From Larix kaempferi (taxonomy: Eukaryota; Streptophyta; Pinopsida; Pinales; Pinaceae): DNA of 64,000 bases. The position numbers were made by a program, and so were the translations under genes. This document shows, one piece after another, positions 11,216 through 23,654 of the stretch. How positions within the stretch are numbered: position 1 is the stretch's first letter; the number at the start of each line of letters is the position of its first letter. The notes under the pieces are model-generated. The model was given only the letters and a program-made list of their open reading frames with translations, did not search any database and was not told the origin of the DNA. Location: the NCBI GenBank assembly GCA_027924585.1, contig BSBM01000592.1, forward strand, positions 4,818,001-4,882,000. Reading direction: 5' to 3'.

Positions 11216-12019
11216 ATGGATTATGGTGGATCCCTTAAGGTTGAGGCAATACTTCAGTTGCATTCCCCGAAAACAATAACACAACTTCAAAGCCTTCAAG
11301 GGAAATTTAATTACTTCAGAATATTTGTCAAGGATTTTGCTGAACGAGCTAAAGGTTTTATGCGTCTCCTAAAAAAATATGCATTATTCATATGGGATGA
11401 CCAAACTCAACGCTCATTTGATGGAATAAAGAAAGCTTTGGTCTCTGCCCTAATACTTAGTCCACTGAACTATAGTAGAGACTTCTTGCTATATTTGGAA
11501 GCATCTAGTTCCACCATAGGATTGGCACAAGAAGATGAATCATCACAAGAGCATATTATTTACTATCTTAGTAAGGGCCTTGTAGGTCCCGAATTGAGAT
11601 ATTCCTAGGTTGAGAAGCTAGCCTTGGCAGCAGTTCATGCTGTCCAAAGAATTAGACATTATATACTTACAATATAAACGACCATAGTGGCTGAAATGAA
11701 CCCCATGAAACACATTCTGTCCCGCCATATCATTGGTGGCGAATACTCAAAATGTATAGTAATTTTGCAAGAATTCGATCTCGAGTTCAAAAACTCTAAA
11801 TCCAAGAAGTCGTTGGCATTTGCTAAACTAATGTTTGAGTTACCTTGTGAGAAAGAGGATATTGTATCTGTTGAATCTTTGGCAGATGAACATGTATTGT
11901 TCATCACAACATCTGATCCTTGGTATGGAACATTTATCACATATATCCAAACCCAAAGGATTGATCCTCAGTTTTCTAGCATTGAACGACGTCACATTCG
12001 ACACCAAGCACGAAGATAG
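11216..12019 (+). pseudogene. gypsy RNase H and connection region
   Basis: This frame is the same as the 10,670 RT frame. It has the RT thumb/connection motif (ITQLQSLQGKFNYFR, RLLKKYALFIWDD), then the RNase H start FLLYLEASSSTIGLA and IIYYLSKGLVGPELRYS, with a stop at 11,606. After the stop, VEKLALAAVHAVQRIRHYIL continues. A tether-like segment follows at 11,687-12,019 (HIIGGEYSKCIVILQEFDLEF, SKKSLAFAKLM, SDPWYGTFITYIQTQ, RRHIRHQAR). In related elements this segment leads directly to integrase; here it ends at a stop (12,017) and the match is lost. Confidence 0.85.
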
Positions 12020-12117
12020 TCCTTATTTTACATGTTGGCCGTGGATTTCTTCTTTGGCCATCAAAATACTTCTGAATGAAAAAACCTTCCATCATTAACT
12101 AGTTAAGTTTCCTAGGG

Positions 12118-12446
12118 GTGGCAGGTATGGATGAAACATCAGATAATCATGTCGAGGCTCTTTCTCTTTGGCGTGGTGCACCTTTTTCCAAAAGCAAACA
12201 TATCCGACAGTTGATAATTGTTGGGGACACCATGATTATAATTCTCTGTTTGGATTTGAATTTGTTTTCGATGGATGGTCCTCTATGTCAAACCATGGGG
12301 AGAGTGAGTTTGACGAAGTTAAAGCTATTCATGTCTTGTGTGAATCCAACAAATTGGAAGATCTACAAGCCAACAAATGTTGTTTGTTAAATCAGGACAC
12401 AATGGAAATAAATGGGAAGGTGATAGGAAATATTCTGATTCCATAG
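12118..12446 (+). pseudogene. RNase H domain fragment (LINE-type or archaeal-type)
   Basis: In one frame (12,118-12,230) ETSDNHVEALSLWRG and IRQLIIVGDTMIII match the central part of plant LINE-type RNase H (usually N-N-Q-A-E-A-L-A-L and G-D-S). In a second frame (to 12,446) HVLCESNKLEDLQANK and a final GNILIP match its C-terminal end. The start of the domain with the first catalytic Asp is missing. Two readings are possible: a 5'-truncated LINE tail inserted at the gypsy end, or the second RNase H known from Tat-type gypsy elements. The terminal I-x-I-P and stop favour a LINE C-terminus. Confidence 0.65.
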
Positions 12447-13054
12447 CATTCATGTATCTCTCCAAGAATACCTAACATTCATAGATGTTGTCTCATTTGT
12501 AATGAATGTATTTTTCAATCAAGTGGGTATTAGGTTTTCAAGTTACTCGGTCTCTTTACTCACTATGAACCAAGGATTATTCATTCACATCAATCCATGC
12601 ATTCCTCTTACAATGACATTCTCTCCAATAATCATTATACTCATGTGACATACATAGGCTTCTTGAACTGATTACATGAAAAACATCAAAGAGCATGCAC
12701 ATTCTTCTTTCATTGGGATCTTTCCATTTTTTTCCATGTGCCAAGCACTTGGTGGTTTTATACGAGTTGATATATGTCTTTCTCTCATACTACTTGAATC
12801 TAAAATTGTCAGGTCTTCATATATAATTTTTGTGTAATTTATATGTAAAGTCCATTTTGATAGTGTGCACTAGATGGTGGGGAACGATGTTTCATTGTGA
12901 ATAAAACGACTGCCATACTGTTTTGAATTTTTGCAACTATATTAATTTTTTGAAGGTTGTGTTTTTGCTAAAATATAAGAGCACACTTTACATGGTTTAA
13001 CCTTATTTACAAGTTACAATTCAATTGTGTTTTACATAATTGAAAGGAGTTACA
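12447..13054. other. No gene seen
   Basis: AT-rich non-coding sequence, perhaps the 3' untranslated part of the truncated LINE followed by the promoter side of the next decayed gene. No poly(A) tail or target duplication was found. Confidence 0.3.
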
Positions 13055-13292
13055 ATGGAAAATATAAATTTGACAATAGGGGACTATGTTGACCTCTTAA
13101 TCAATGGTCAATTTATTGGGCTATGAAGGGTTGACTCTACAGAGACTGGAACTTATTATGGTGGAGAAAGAGTTAATGCAAGCTATGTTATGGTTTTGAT
13201 AATTGATGTCACTCAACCACATTTAACTGTGGAAGATGTTGATGAAGGGAACAAACATCCATGGAAGATCATGGATTTGAGGCATAACAAAG

Positions 13293-13388
13293 GTAAATCA
13301 AAATCTTGAAACATGTGTTAATTGTTATTGATATTACATTGAATGTTTTTTTTGAGCAAATACTAAGCTTCTTTAATTTGGTGTACAG
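13293..13388 (+). other. Intron of the DUF7869-type gene
   Basis: The donor is AAAG|GTAAATC, the acceptor GTGTACAG|GTGCAAA, and the length is 96 bp. Exon 1 leaves one base and exon 2 supplies two, so the frame is preserved (codon GGT). The phase match makes the intron credible. Confidence 0.75.
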
Positions 13389-15552
13389 GTGCAAATGTCT
13401 CTTCTACATTTTCTATTGGAGACAAGGTAGATCTTATGCAACGTGGAGTGAAGGTGGGTGAGGGATCCATATTCAATACAGATCTTGGGCACACGGTGCA
13501 TGTAAGGATGGTAAAGAAAGGGTGCATAGTGGTTAAAATTGAGAAGGTGTTAAAACATGATGCTCTTATACCACATCCAACAGGGTTTGAGCATACATTA
13601 GGGGGTGCATTAGAATCTTATGAGATTTGGCTAGAATCAGATTTGGAACCACATTGTCATGATCATCCCATAAATATTCTCCAAGATAGGGTTACATTTA
13701 CATGTAAAAAGGTTTCTCTTACACATGAATGCATAGGAACAAGCATGTGCATTGCCAAAGGGATCGTGGTTTATGTCCGCGAGGATGACATGGATGAGGG
13801 TGAAACTCTAGGTGAAATGGAATTCAGTGTTTTTGTGGAAGACATAGATGGAAATTGTGAAAGATGTAGAATTTGGGATAAGCATATACATTGTTTGGTT
13901 AGATGGATAATAAATAAGTTGGTGGACGATGAAGGTGAGATTTTAAGGGTGAACGAAAATTTCAAGGAGCCACCCAAGGAAATGGTGGTATGGGATATTA
14001 TAGAGGACACAAGTCCCTTAAATAAATGGGATGGGGATCTTTATAATGATACAAAATCAGACTCAAATGATATGCATGTAACGAGGCCATATAAAAGGAC
14101 TAAATGAGCTATTTCCACAAAAAAGGTTGGAAAATGTCAAACACATATAGATGAAGAGAAAGAAATCCGACTTTTGGTAGCAGATGAATGTTGCAAACAA
14201 GATTGTCTTTAGCATGCGGATAGGAAATCCATTGCAGATGTTAGAAGGGGCATGAAACTCATAAATAAAAATGGTATTAGGGAATTTGTATTGAATTCAA
14301 TCTCTTCAAACACAATCATGCCAAAGAGTTATGGCCATGGCCTACCTCCTATTCTTAGGAAAGTAAAGGAAATGAGATTTAATGGAAATATTATTTGTAA
14401 GAAAGCATGGTACAAGATACACGATATTCCTCAAAGCACCTTCTATAACTACCAACAATATTTCCAATATGGACACATAAAATCCATTCATGGTAATACC
14501 AACAAATGCAAAGCATGTGCACATATCGTAGCAGCCATAGAAATATTGCACAAAATCGTCATGGATCATTAATATTTTTCACCAAACAAAACACGTCAAG
14601 TTGAAGAATATGGAACCTCTACTCCTTTGATATTTCTTCCTTCAACTTACATACAAAGTTCTTTGTTAAAGGAGATCAATGAGGATCTTCAAAAGCTCAA
14701 TTATCCATCAATATCACAACCAATAATGAGCAAGATATGGAATACTCATTTTAGAGAGGTGGCATTCTCAAAGAATACCAAATTTAGTAAATGTAGTGAA
14801 TGTAGTGAATGTATCATGTTGAAAGCACAGATGAAGTCAACGACTACAAAAGAGTTGGAAGAAAAGGCATGAGGTAGACTAAACAAACATAACAAGACTG
14901 TTATGTGTGGAAGATATTGCTACTATGCACACAGAATTATGTCATATCGGTTTCCAAAGGATTATTTGAGCATTATCCATGATAAAATGGAAACAAACAA
15001 AGACTTCAATCCCAATATTACGTGTCAAATCAAAAGCTATTGCAGGAACAAACTTGGGTTTTTCATTGACAGGTATCTAACACATGGGCATAACATAGGA
15101 TGTTTTGGTCATTTCTCCCTACCATTTGTACACATGGGATCACAATTTACCATTACATCTCTTTCAAAATGCTTGAGGTACCTTGAAGACCCACACCTTG
15201 ATATGTATGGGGACATCCTTTATGAGAGTGGAAGTTCAAGAAACCCACTTTCTAATGCATTACTTGAAACCTCTATTTACTCAAATTGTAGAGTGTACAA
15301 GGATGATTTTCTATCTCATGGAATATCAAAAACTAAGAATGTTGATTTCAAACCTCTTCCTCCACATTTGTTGTTACAGGTGGACAATGCAACAAGTGAT
15401 AATAAGAATCATTATGTTTTCATGTTTCTATCACTTTTAACTGCACTTGGTGTCTTCATCACTATTGAGGTCGGGTTGTTGCTTGTGGGTCACACCCATG
15501 AAGACATAGATGGAACCTATGGAAGAATGTATTCCAATTTCCAACTTGAAAA

Positions 15553-15603
15553 GTAAATATATATATTATTTACCTGAAATGATGGATACATAACGCACAA
15601 TAG
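15553..15603 (+). other. Possible 51-bp intron or frameshift zone
   Basis: GTAAATA.. to ..CACAATAG would fit a short intron, but removal leaves a one-base frame mismatch, so an extra indel would be needed. A simple frameshift is the alternative. Confidence 0.35.
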
Positions 15604-16571
15604 AAGAAAAACGAGTGTTTCCACCTACACTTATTGACAGAGTGTATGAATTAAAAAGTTTCCTTAGTGGATGCATCAAGGAGGGAAAATATGCACTAGT
15701 AGGACATCTTAATGTCCAGTACTTCCAATTTCTTGTATTCAATGATATTCCAATGATGAGGTATAAAGAATCAATTAGAGATACAACATGTTTAGAACCA
15801 GTTGAGTTGTGGAATATAGATGCTGAAGGTCGGCCTAAATTTCCCACAGGGAAGCCATCTTTTTTAGGTCCCAAAGAGAATGATGTCTATTTAAAATAAA
15901 TAAAGGAAGGAATAACATCATACATAAAACTGTGGAAAGAGACTATTGGCAATGATAATTCTCCAATTGTTACATAGGAATGGAAAAATAAAGTAGAGTA
16001 TTGGGAAAGAGTTCTTGATGCATTAGATGAAATCTACAATACTTATATAATAGTGGATGGAAGTGATTCATCTTCTAAGGATTTCTGGACCAAGACACGG
16101 AAAATTGTCAATGCTAATTGTAATGCACTCAATGTAATCTCAAGTATTATGGACGGGGATTTTGATAATGTGACAGATCAACCAGTATATGTTGGACCCA
16201 AGTGCAACACGCCAAATCCAACATTCAATCCTATGACTGATGTTGAGAAAGGAAAGATGTTTCTAGTTAGATCGAGAAATGAGGATAAAGTAGAGCTGAT
16301 TTGGATGGAAAAATCCACCTCAAATATCTTCGAGGATGATGAAACTAAGACTCTTCATGTAAAGGTTGATTGGTGGAATCCTGCTTCACGGAAATACAAG
16401 GGAAATTTTTTAGAACAATATTGGGTACCATATCCCGATGACACATAACTTGGATCTATTCCAATTAATACCATAGTTTGGGTATTGATGCCAAAGAAAG
16501 AACAGTGCAATAAAACCAAGATAAATAAATTTGGTGTAGAAGCTTTACTTGATCTGTTTGAGCAGATATAG

Positions 16572-18470
16572 TGAGATTAGGTGGAGATGATTCATGAATG
16601 TAATTTTTTTCTTTGAAGGACCTATTAATATACATGAAGAAACACTTTTCAATGTTTGTAATATATCAAATATTCGCTTCATATTATTTTTTGAGGAATA
16701 TTATACTATTTAGTATATATATATATACAAATTTTGGGTTTAACTTCAATGTTAATTCATGTCATGTTTCTTTATGCGAAATACATAACACCATTCAATA
16801 TTTAACTTTTCAATGTTTTGTTTAGATCAACATAGCTTCTCACTATATCAGATGTTCATAATCAAATTCAATAATGCATTTAAAAACAACATCTTTTAGA
16901 CTTGGTCTATGAATAAATACTAGGCACTTGCAATAAGGTTTGAAGTGATTTTTTCCTAATATTCCTTATTATATTTGATATAAATCGAATCATACTATAT
17001 TGCATTCTAATTCGTAATAATTTGATTTTGATCATTAAACTACACAACTAGACTTCTATTTTTTTTTTCTCTTGTAGACTTTAAAGTGATGTCAACACTG
17101 TACTAATATAATAACTTATATTCAACACAGGCAAAGAAGTAACACTTGTGTCATTATTAAAATGGTTAATTATAGTCACAAGCACAATATTAATATGTTG
17201 TTAAATAAATTTATATGTAAGAAATTTCTTAAACAATTTATTATTCGTGAGTTAAGTCTTGATGAACTTTGTTTTAATATAGAATATAAATATTAATGAT
17301 AATATAAATATTGTAAGGAATCCAAGTTTTAGATGAATATTAATATGTTCTTTTCAATTTAACATGTTCAAACACTACATGAGTAAATAGTGAACACTTG
17401 CAATAACTACTTTAGTCAGTTTTCTCTAAGTTTCCTCTTGTATTTGAAAAAATCACACTGTACTACATTGTTGCTGGTATAATTCATAATTGATTTTGAT
17501 TGTTAAAATAGTTAATATTAATAAATAATGGAAGCATTACTAACATTTATATCATTAAATAACTTCTTTTTTCCATGGTAAAAAATCATATTTCTGTTAA
17601 AAAATGAACGTAAAATACATTCTTCATAAGTTCATGACTAATCCACCTCCTCCAAAACAATATACAAAATAAACTAAAACATAAAATCCAAAGTTGATTT
17701 TGCATCTAGTCTAAAAGCCAAAATTTACATAGACTTAAACCTCCAAGACGATACAAATTATAGTAAGAGCTCTCTAATTTATTTTTTTATCATATCTTTT
17801 AATCTAATTTAAAGATTAATTTTCCATCAGCATCCTTAATATATAGGGTTCCTGGTTCATTTGATAAACCAATATTTGATATTTGATCTGCAATCTAGAA
17901 TTTCTTGCACAATCTTTATTCATGAATTAAACATTCATCAACCTAATTTTTAACAATAATATTGAAAATAAATTATGTTGCTATTCTAATTTATAATTTA
18001 TTTTGATCATCACAAGGGTAAAAACTAGACTTTAAATTCATAAAATATTTTCTCTTGTCGACTATAAAGTGGTGCTAAATTCCTAAAAGAAAACATCATA
18101 TTAAACAAAGACAAAATTAGTTACTATGACAATAATTAAAGTTCTTGTAGTAACAAATACAATGCCTATATTATGTCATAATTTCACAACATTATAGATC
18201 ACTATAATTTAATGATGTCAATCTCCTAGACTTACTATGGAAACTCAACCTAGACACAATACTTAATATAATATCAAAATATAACTAAAATCCAAGTTAA
18301 TAATAGTAACGAACATTTATTAGTAATGCCATTGAATAACTTTAATAATATGCAAGAAATTTCTTTCACAATCTATATTCATGACGTAATCCTCAATCGA
18401 CTTAACTTTTAATAGAAAAATAAAAATAAAAATCTTATATGGTTGTATGGTTGTGAAGTGTATGGTTATC
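16572..18470. other. AT-rich sequence, nothing recognised
   Basis: About 1.9 kb of very AT-rich DNA without coding sense. There are no clear tandem repeats and no terminal inverted repeats that I could match to the left side of the DUF7869 gene. Confidence 0.4.
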
Positions 18471-18471
18471 T

Positions 18472-19115
18472 TGTATGGTTGTGAAGTTTGGGGTTGTAGT
18501 ATCTCTAAAGAATCTTGGAGAATGATTGAGTAAATCTAGTATCATTTTATAACTTATAATCTCAAAATTAAAAGCAACATGCCCTACCCTATTCTCTTAA
18601 GTGAAGTGTGTCTTTCCCCCATCAAGAGCATGGCTAGTATGACTATGTTTATGATGTACAAGAACAACATAAATACCATGGTATAACATAGACACTCTAA
18701 AATGCCCTTGAATTCTAGTCAAAACCACCTTCAGAGCAAGGGAGGTTGGTATAAAGACACCATGGCTTGGTTAAACCATTGGGAGATCGATGAAAATGCC
18801 ATTCTACAAAATATTAATAACCTCAAAAATATTGTTACTCCTAAGTTTAAATACAAAATGTGGTGTGATAAGGATATAAGGGTTAAAAAAAAATTGAGAT
18901 ATTATAAGGAGGTCGTTAAACCTAATCTAGAATATCAAAAGTAGCTCTATGTATTGACTAGTTCAAAGTAAAAAATTAATATAGCCAAGATAAGAACAAA
19001 CTCTCATGAGCTCCATAGTGAAACACGGCGTTGAACAGTTCCTAAAATGATGTGGGAAAAAATAATTTGTTATAGAGTCTCCCGTGTACACCCATATTAT
19101 ATTTTAGTTTCATAA
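18472..19115 (+). pseudogene. LINE (L1-type) C-terminal region after RT
   Basis: The frame reads LYGCEVWGCSISKESW, then HFITYNLKIKSNMPYPILL, SEVCLSPIKSMAS, WLNHWEIDENAI, KKLRYYKEVVKPNLE and INIAKIRTNSHELHSE, with several in-frame stops (for example near 18,530). These blocks are typical of the region downstream of the reverse transcriptase in plant L1-type retrotransposons, ending before the zinc knuckle. The RT core itself is absent to the left, as expected of a 5'-truncated insertion. A short duplication (TATGGTTGTGAAGT) precedes the match at about 18,445-18,490. No poly(A) tail was seen. Confidence 0.75.
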
Positions 19116-19283
19116 TCTTTGTTGCAATACATACCTTCCTAGACTTTTTACAAGCAAGAATTATGGTGATTTCGAACGCTTCTCCTTAAGTTTTTAGAGC
19201 ATATGAATACAAATTTAAATCAAACCAAATAATTTCTCATAAGGTCCAATAGACCAAAGTAAGTCTCAATGGACGTTAACAAC

Positions 19284-19306
19284 CATCATCATCATCATCA
19301 TCATCA
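19284..19306 (+). repeat. (CAT)n microsatellite
   Basis: About seven to eight CAT units in a row. Confidence 0.9.
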
Positions 19307-19600
19307 ATAAAACATGTCACTCAACATAGACAATATTTACTAACTATGTCTAGAATTAAAATTGTTATAGTAACAAACACATTGGTATTATGTTATTAAA
19401 TAGTTTTTATGTGGGTCGTTCTAAAATTGTGCGAACCTTCTACCTACATAGTAACTCAACATAGATATAGTAGTTACTATATCGAATCATAATCAAATTG
19501 GTTAATCATAGTAACATACACAATATTAATGTCATAAAATAACTTTATCCAACTTAGCTTTTAATACAAACTATAATTAATATTAACATAAACCGGCATA

Positions 19601-19970
19601 GATCCATCTTAAACTTAGATCTATCAATTACTAAGAGGGATCCAATTTCTTGAGGTGTAATTTTTTGAAAAAAAATTAAACTCAATAAATTTGATCTCTC
19701 TTGGTTGATAGATCATGGTTTAAGTTTTAATTTTTTATTTTATAGATGGACATTGATTTTTTTAATTACTTTACATATTTTTATTTTATTTTATAAGCTG
19801 ACATGGATTTTTTAAATTTTTTTCATAATTTTTATTTTATTTTATCATCCAACATGATTTTTTTTTTTTTTTTTTTTTTTTTGCGTTATGTTACATACAT
19901 TACCTTACATGACAACATCTCCCCCATGCTAGGATGTAGAGCACCTCACTCCTCTTAGTGCAATAATGTA
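19601..19970 (+). mobile_element. Fold-back element copy A (MITE-like)
   Basis: The head (19,601-19,735) is a degenerate palindrome: GATCCATCTTAAAC..TCTATCAA..GGATCCAATTTCTTGAGGTGTA against its inverse GATCTCTCTTGGTTGATAGATC..GTTTAAG. The tail contains an AT-rich section, a T run (19,858-19,881) and ACAACATCTCCCCCATGCTAGGATGTAGAGCACCTCACTCCTCTTAGTGCAATAA written here only as landmarks: CATCTCCCCCAT near 19,915 and GCACCTCACT near 19,940. The same head-plus-tail order recurs at 35,869-36,200 and, inverted, at 27,975-28,322. It has no coding capacity. Confidence 0.65.
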
Positions 19971-22900
19971 AGGAAACCAAGTATAAGGCTTTACTCATTT
20001 TGAAAAAACTCAATCTAGTTAAAGTTCTAAATTATGTTTCCACTGTATAATTCTTATTTTAATGAAATATGTGTTAAAAGGGGTCCCACCTATTTAGTAC
20101 TCTTATTATTATTAAATTATGATAACTATGTATTACTCTTATTTGCCTAAATATAGCCTCCTCTTAACTAAAGGTAGTTTTAAACTACCACAAATTCCCA
20201 AAGCAAAGAATAAAGAGGGAGGCACAAGGAGTTACGAGAGAGAGAAAAAAAGAAAGAAAAACATTATGATTAAAAGGTAGCTCTTGATTCATCTTGAAAT
20301 TTTTTATGATCATTCATTCATCTTTGAGTTTCAACTAAGGATTAAGATGATCTTGTTGACAACAAAAGAGCACTGAAGGTGGCATAAGAGGATCATGTGC
20401 AGAATTACTATCAATGTTTAGAAGGTTGTCTCATATATGATAGTCTATTCATTTCTTTTAGAATTTGAATTAAATTTTTAGGTACTAATAAGAATTGATA
20501 TTGTAGAATCTGGAAGTGGCATTCCCAAATCTTTATTTGATCCAATGGAATTTTTGTCTTGTTGTTTTCTTGGAAAACATAATTCTATGTTTGAAGAATC
20601 AATACCATCTTAGAATTCTAAGTGTCCATTTGGTCCTCATTTTTGCAGAAGTGCGAAAGAATTTTTTCAGATTTGTAACTCAGAGACTCTTTAATAAAAT
20701 ATGTTGATTTGGTCTCAACTTTGAGTCTTGAATGACTATCTTTTTCTCTCTTCTTGTTTATACAATTGGATGTGCACTTGCTTCTTCTCCCTTAATTGTC
20801 ATATCTTGTTTATATTTTTGAATCAATACTCCAAATATTTAAATTTGTTTTGCAAAGTTAATCATTTGGTTCTTTTTCTTGTAAATATATTAAGGGATTT
20901 AAATCAGGGTTATAATCCCACCTATTTTACCCCAACCAAGTAAAATTCAAAATTTTTAATACAAGGAATTTCTTTCCTTACATAAACAACCACTATTCTC
21001 ACAATTTCCTTGACTTTTTGGAATATTTATCTATGTTGGGTGACTTGCGTAAGCTCTCATTGGAGTCTTAGGTCACCGTCATTGAAGAAGTTCACCCTCT
21101 AGAGTCTTCTTCCTGCGAGACAAACACCATTTGTTTCATCTTGTCCTCTAATGACCCTTCATCGTCAACCCATAATACTACAACTGCGTTGATAGAAATA
21201 GGTCCCTTAGACCTTTCTAATCGATCCTTTCAAACCGATGAGGAAATCTCATGTCCACAGCATGGGGGAAAGCCTCCATACTTTCCTCCTCATCAATGTC
21301 TCCCTCGTCGACGATAATGGGAGAATCCACCCCATAAGGGGCACCCCCCATCATCATATCATCAATTCAGTGTGCCACCATGGCCAATGGCCTCATGGTA
21401 CACCTCCCTTCCAACAACTGATGGATGTCTTGTTGATAACTCTCTAGGAGAGCATCCACACTACATCAACACCTCTATGTTGGGGACATAATCGATTTTA
21501 TTGAATGATTAATCCTTTTGACCCTGCACCATCACATATATATTGGTACTTCAATGAGCCCTAGATCATTCCAACACATCTGTGATCCATAATCACAAAC
21601 CCCATGCCCATCACATGGGGGAAGGACCTTAACCCTGCTCACTTTTTCACATGCGTGATATCGGCCATTTTCGAGGTCACATATCCCTTGTATATTTGGT
21701 TTGATTTCTAGATGCACATTTTATGCTTTGGTATCATTTCCATGTGTACACGTCCAAGTTGTGTTGAATTCCACTTGTTTTAGTTGAAAATCGATCCCTA
21801 CAAGTATAATCTATTAACTGGCATATAGGTCATCTTCTCCCTTAGAGTATCTGCTACATTGATCCAGTTTAACCTTTATGCCTATAGGACCCCCATATCC
21901 AAGTAAGTGGCCCAACCCAACCATCTTTGCATTCACCCTTACTCGGTAGTAGAGCCTACTTCACATGGGTGACAATTTTAGTGCCCCCTTTCATTTGGCA
22001 CCCATGTCATTCGTATCCCCATAGGATCGGGAGTCCTTGTAGTTTGAAATCCAAAAAATGAAGCCACATGCATTCCTTCACATTGTCACTCATTGACCAT
22101 TCCCTACAAACGGACTCATGGTATGGAGTTTCTTTTAAGATCTTTTCTAACTCCTTAAAGAATGAAAAGATCGTCGAGCAAAATTGCTTCCTTTCATGCT
22201 CGTTAATTTATTTGAAAGGGAGTCTTTCTGGTATAATTTTACCCCTTTTTCGGGCCGAATGGACTAATTACGAAAAATGAATACTCTAGTCCCTTTAGAT
22301 AGAAGAGTTCTCACCTGCATACTTTTATTATTTTTCGGGCTTGGGAGACTAAATTTACAAAAAATAAATCCAATGGAGTTTTTTTCATGTTTTCAGACTC
22401 TCTAAAATTGAAAACACTAACAAGCATTAACTAACCTGGGCTCGATCAAAATCCACGATTTAGTACATTATTGAGCACCCTTTTATCCCTTCTTTAAGCT
22501 CATTAAAAAATGAATAATTCCTAAATGGTTCCCTTTGGAGCCCTTGAATATCACATATAGTCTCTTATTATGGAAGCATCCCTAGTATGGTCTCCTTTGT
22601 TTAGAGTATTCTACGATGAGTCATCCTTGGATTTCCCCTGATGTCACATATCAACCTCCCTTCTCCAAGCATCCACCTTTGCAGTCATCCCTACCAGGTC
22701 AACCCAACTATGTTTCCCTCCCTTGAGATCAGTTTCATATGCTTCCAGGTTAGCCATGTCGTTATACTTTGAACAAAGGAAGTCTGTGTCCCCCCTACAC
22801 AGTTTCCATTATATCCCCATTGAGTGTCCGAGTCTTGTATCCAGTTTCATTCCCTATCTAGTTGTATCCCTCACGCTCCTATCAAGGAAAACTCATTTCC

Positions 22901-23654
22901 TTGGTAGTTATAGATATATCTCTATCGACATCAACACATATATTCCAGAGGATAGACCTAGAGGTCCCTGTACCTTGGTTCATACACCTCATTCATGAGT
23001 TCCTTGGACCACCTGAGCGGAGCCCTCAGTGCCCCTCATATTGGTTGTGTCTCACGTGCTCAAATTTATCCACATCATCGAACCATTGAGATTCATATAG
23101 GGTGTTGATTCCTTCATTATTTGGTCAAAAATCCCAAATATCCCCTGACTCTAACATATTTGCAAGTCTTTCTAGAACCCTGATACTCTTATGTTTCTTG
23201 TGATATCCAGGTTGCATTGGAGACAGTGTTTGGGAAGCTCCTCAGTTCCATGCTTCCTAGTGTATCTAGTTTCAGATGTAGTTCATTGTACCTCCGAGAT
23301 TCTGACTCTCAGTTGTTGAGTCCATATAGTTGTTGGACCCCTTTAGATCCAACAACGCATCAGTTATTATGATTTTTCATTCTTGGTGAATTCCATTGTT
23401 TCCATGTATTAGTTCTTCAGATCAACCATGGTTGGACCATGATTACAGTCCATGATATTCAATCTCTTATTGGACACCTATGATGTACACAACAGTTATC
23501 TATGTATTGATCGGTACCCTTTTGGGCCTTGATCCCATTTTATATCTTTTTGAGACATTGATACAATCATGGGTATTCCCACCTCGTCCATATATTTGAG
23601 ATTGTATGTACCTCATCCATTTTAAGTGATAATATATGTAGATACAGGCCCTTG
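19971..23654. other. No gene recognised
   Basis: The first kilobase is AT-rich. From about 21,050 the base composition is richer in C and T, with short open stretches (for example 21,238-21,447 and 22,723-22,998) that show no domain I know. It could be the internal part of an old non-coding LTR element, since a solo LTR follows at 23,655, but I see no direct evidence. Confidence 0.3.

Larger units (their letters stand above)
6070..12030 (+). mobile_element. Decayed Ty3/gypsy LTR retrotransposon, 3' truncated
   Basis: The order is a low-complexity gag N-terminus, gag core, aspartic protease, linker, reverse transcriptase, RNase H and the post-RNase H linker, all on the plus strand and in the gypsy order. 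All parts carry stops or frameshifts. The recognisable match stops near 12,020 (motif ERRHIRHQA), just where the rest of the connection to integrase should follow. No integrase zinc finger or DDE core is present and no 3' LTR was found. A miniature LTR element has inserted in gag. The RT and RNase H are of the kind seen in large plant gypsy elements (Tat-like), by motif similarity only. Confidence 0.85.
13055..16571 (+). pseudogene. Decayed DUF7869-type gene, possibly a DNA-transposon transposase
   Basis: Exon 1 (13,055-13,292) and exon 2 (from 13,389) join in frame across a 96-bp GT-AG intron. They give two tandem modules of the type IGD-VDL..G..VG.G, the second running into PHPTGF..LGGALESYEIW (DUF8039-like). 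The same frame then carries DECCKQDCL, a plant-like W/HDIPQSTFYNY block, FSKCSECSECIMLK (a Cys cluster), YYAHRIMS, YLSIIHDKMETNK, LQVDNATSDNKNHYVF and VGHTHEDIDGTYGRM. The last three give a D/D/D-type layout. Stops occur in exon 1 (13,126) and at 14,105, 14,213, 14,570 and 14,870. After 15,552 the frame changes. The C-terminal part (15,615-16,571) contains YALVGHLNVQYFQF, WNIDAEGRPKFPTGKPS and WWNPASRKYKGNFLEQYW, with further stops. The gene is certainly coding-derived. The family name is from memory and a transposase role is inferred. Confidence 0.75.
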
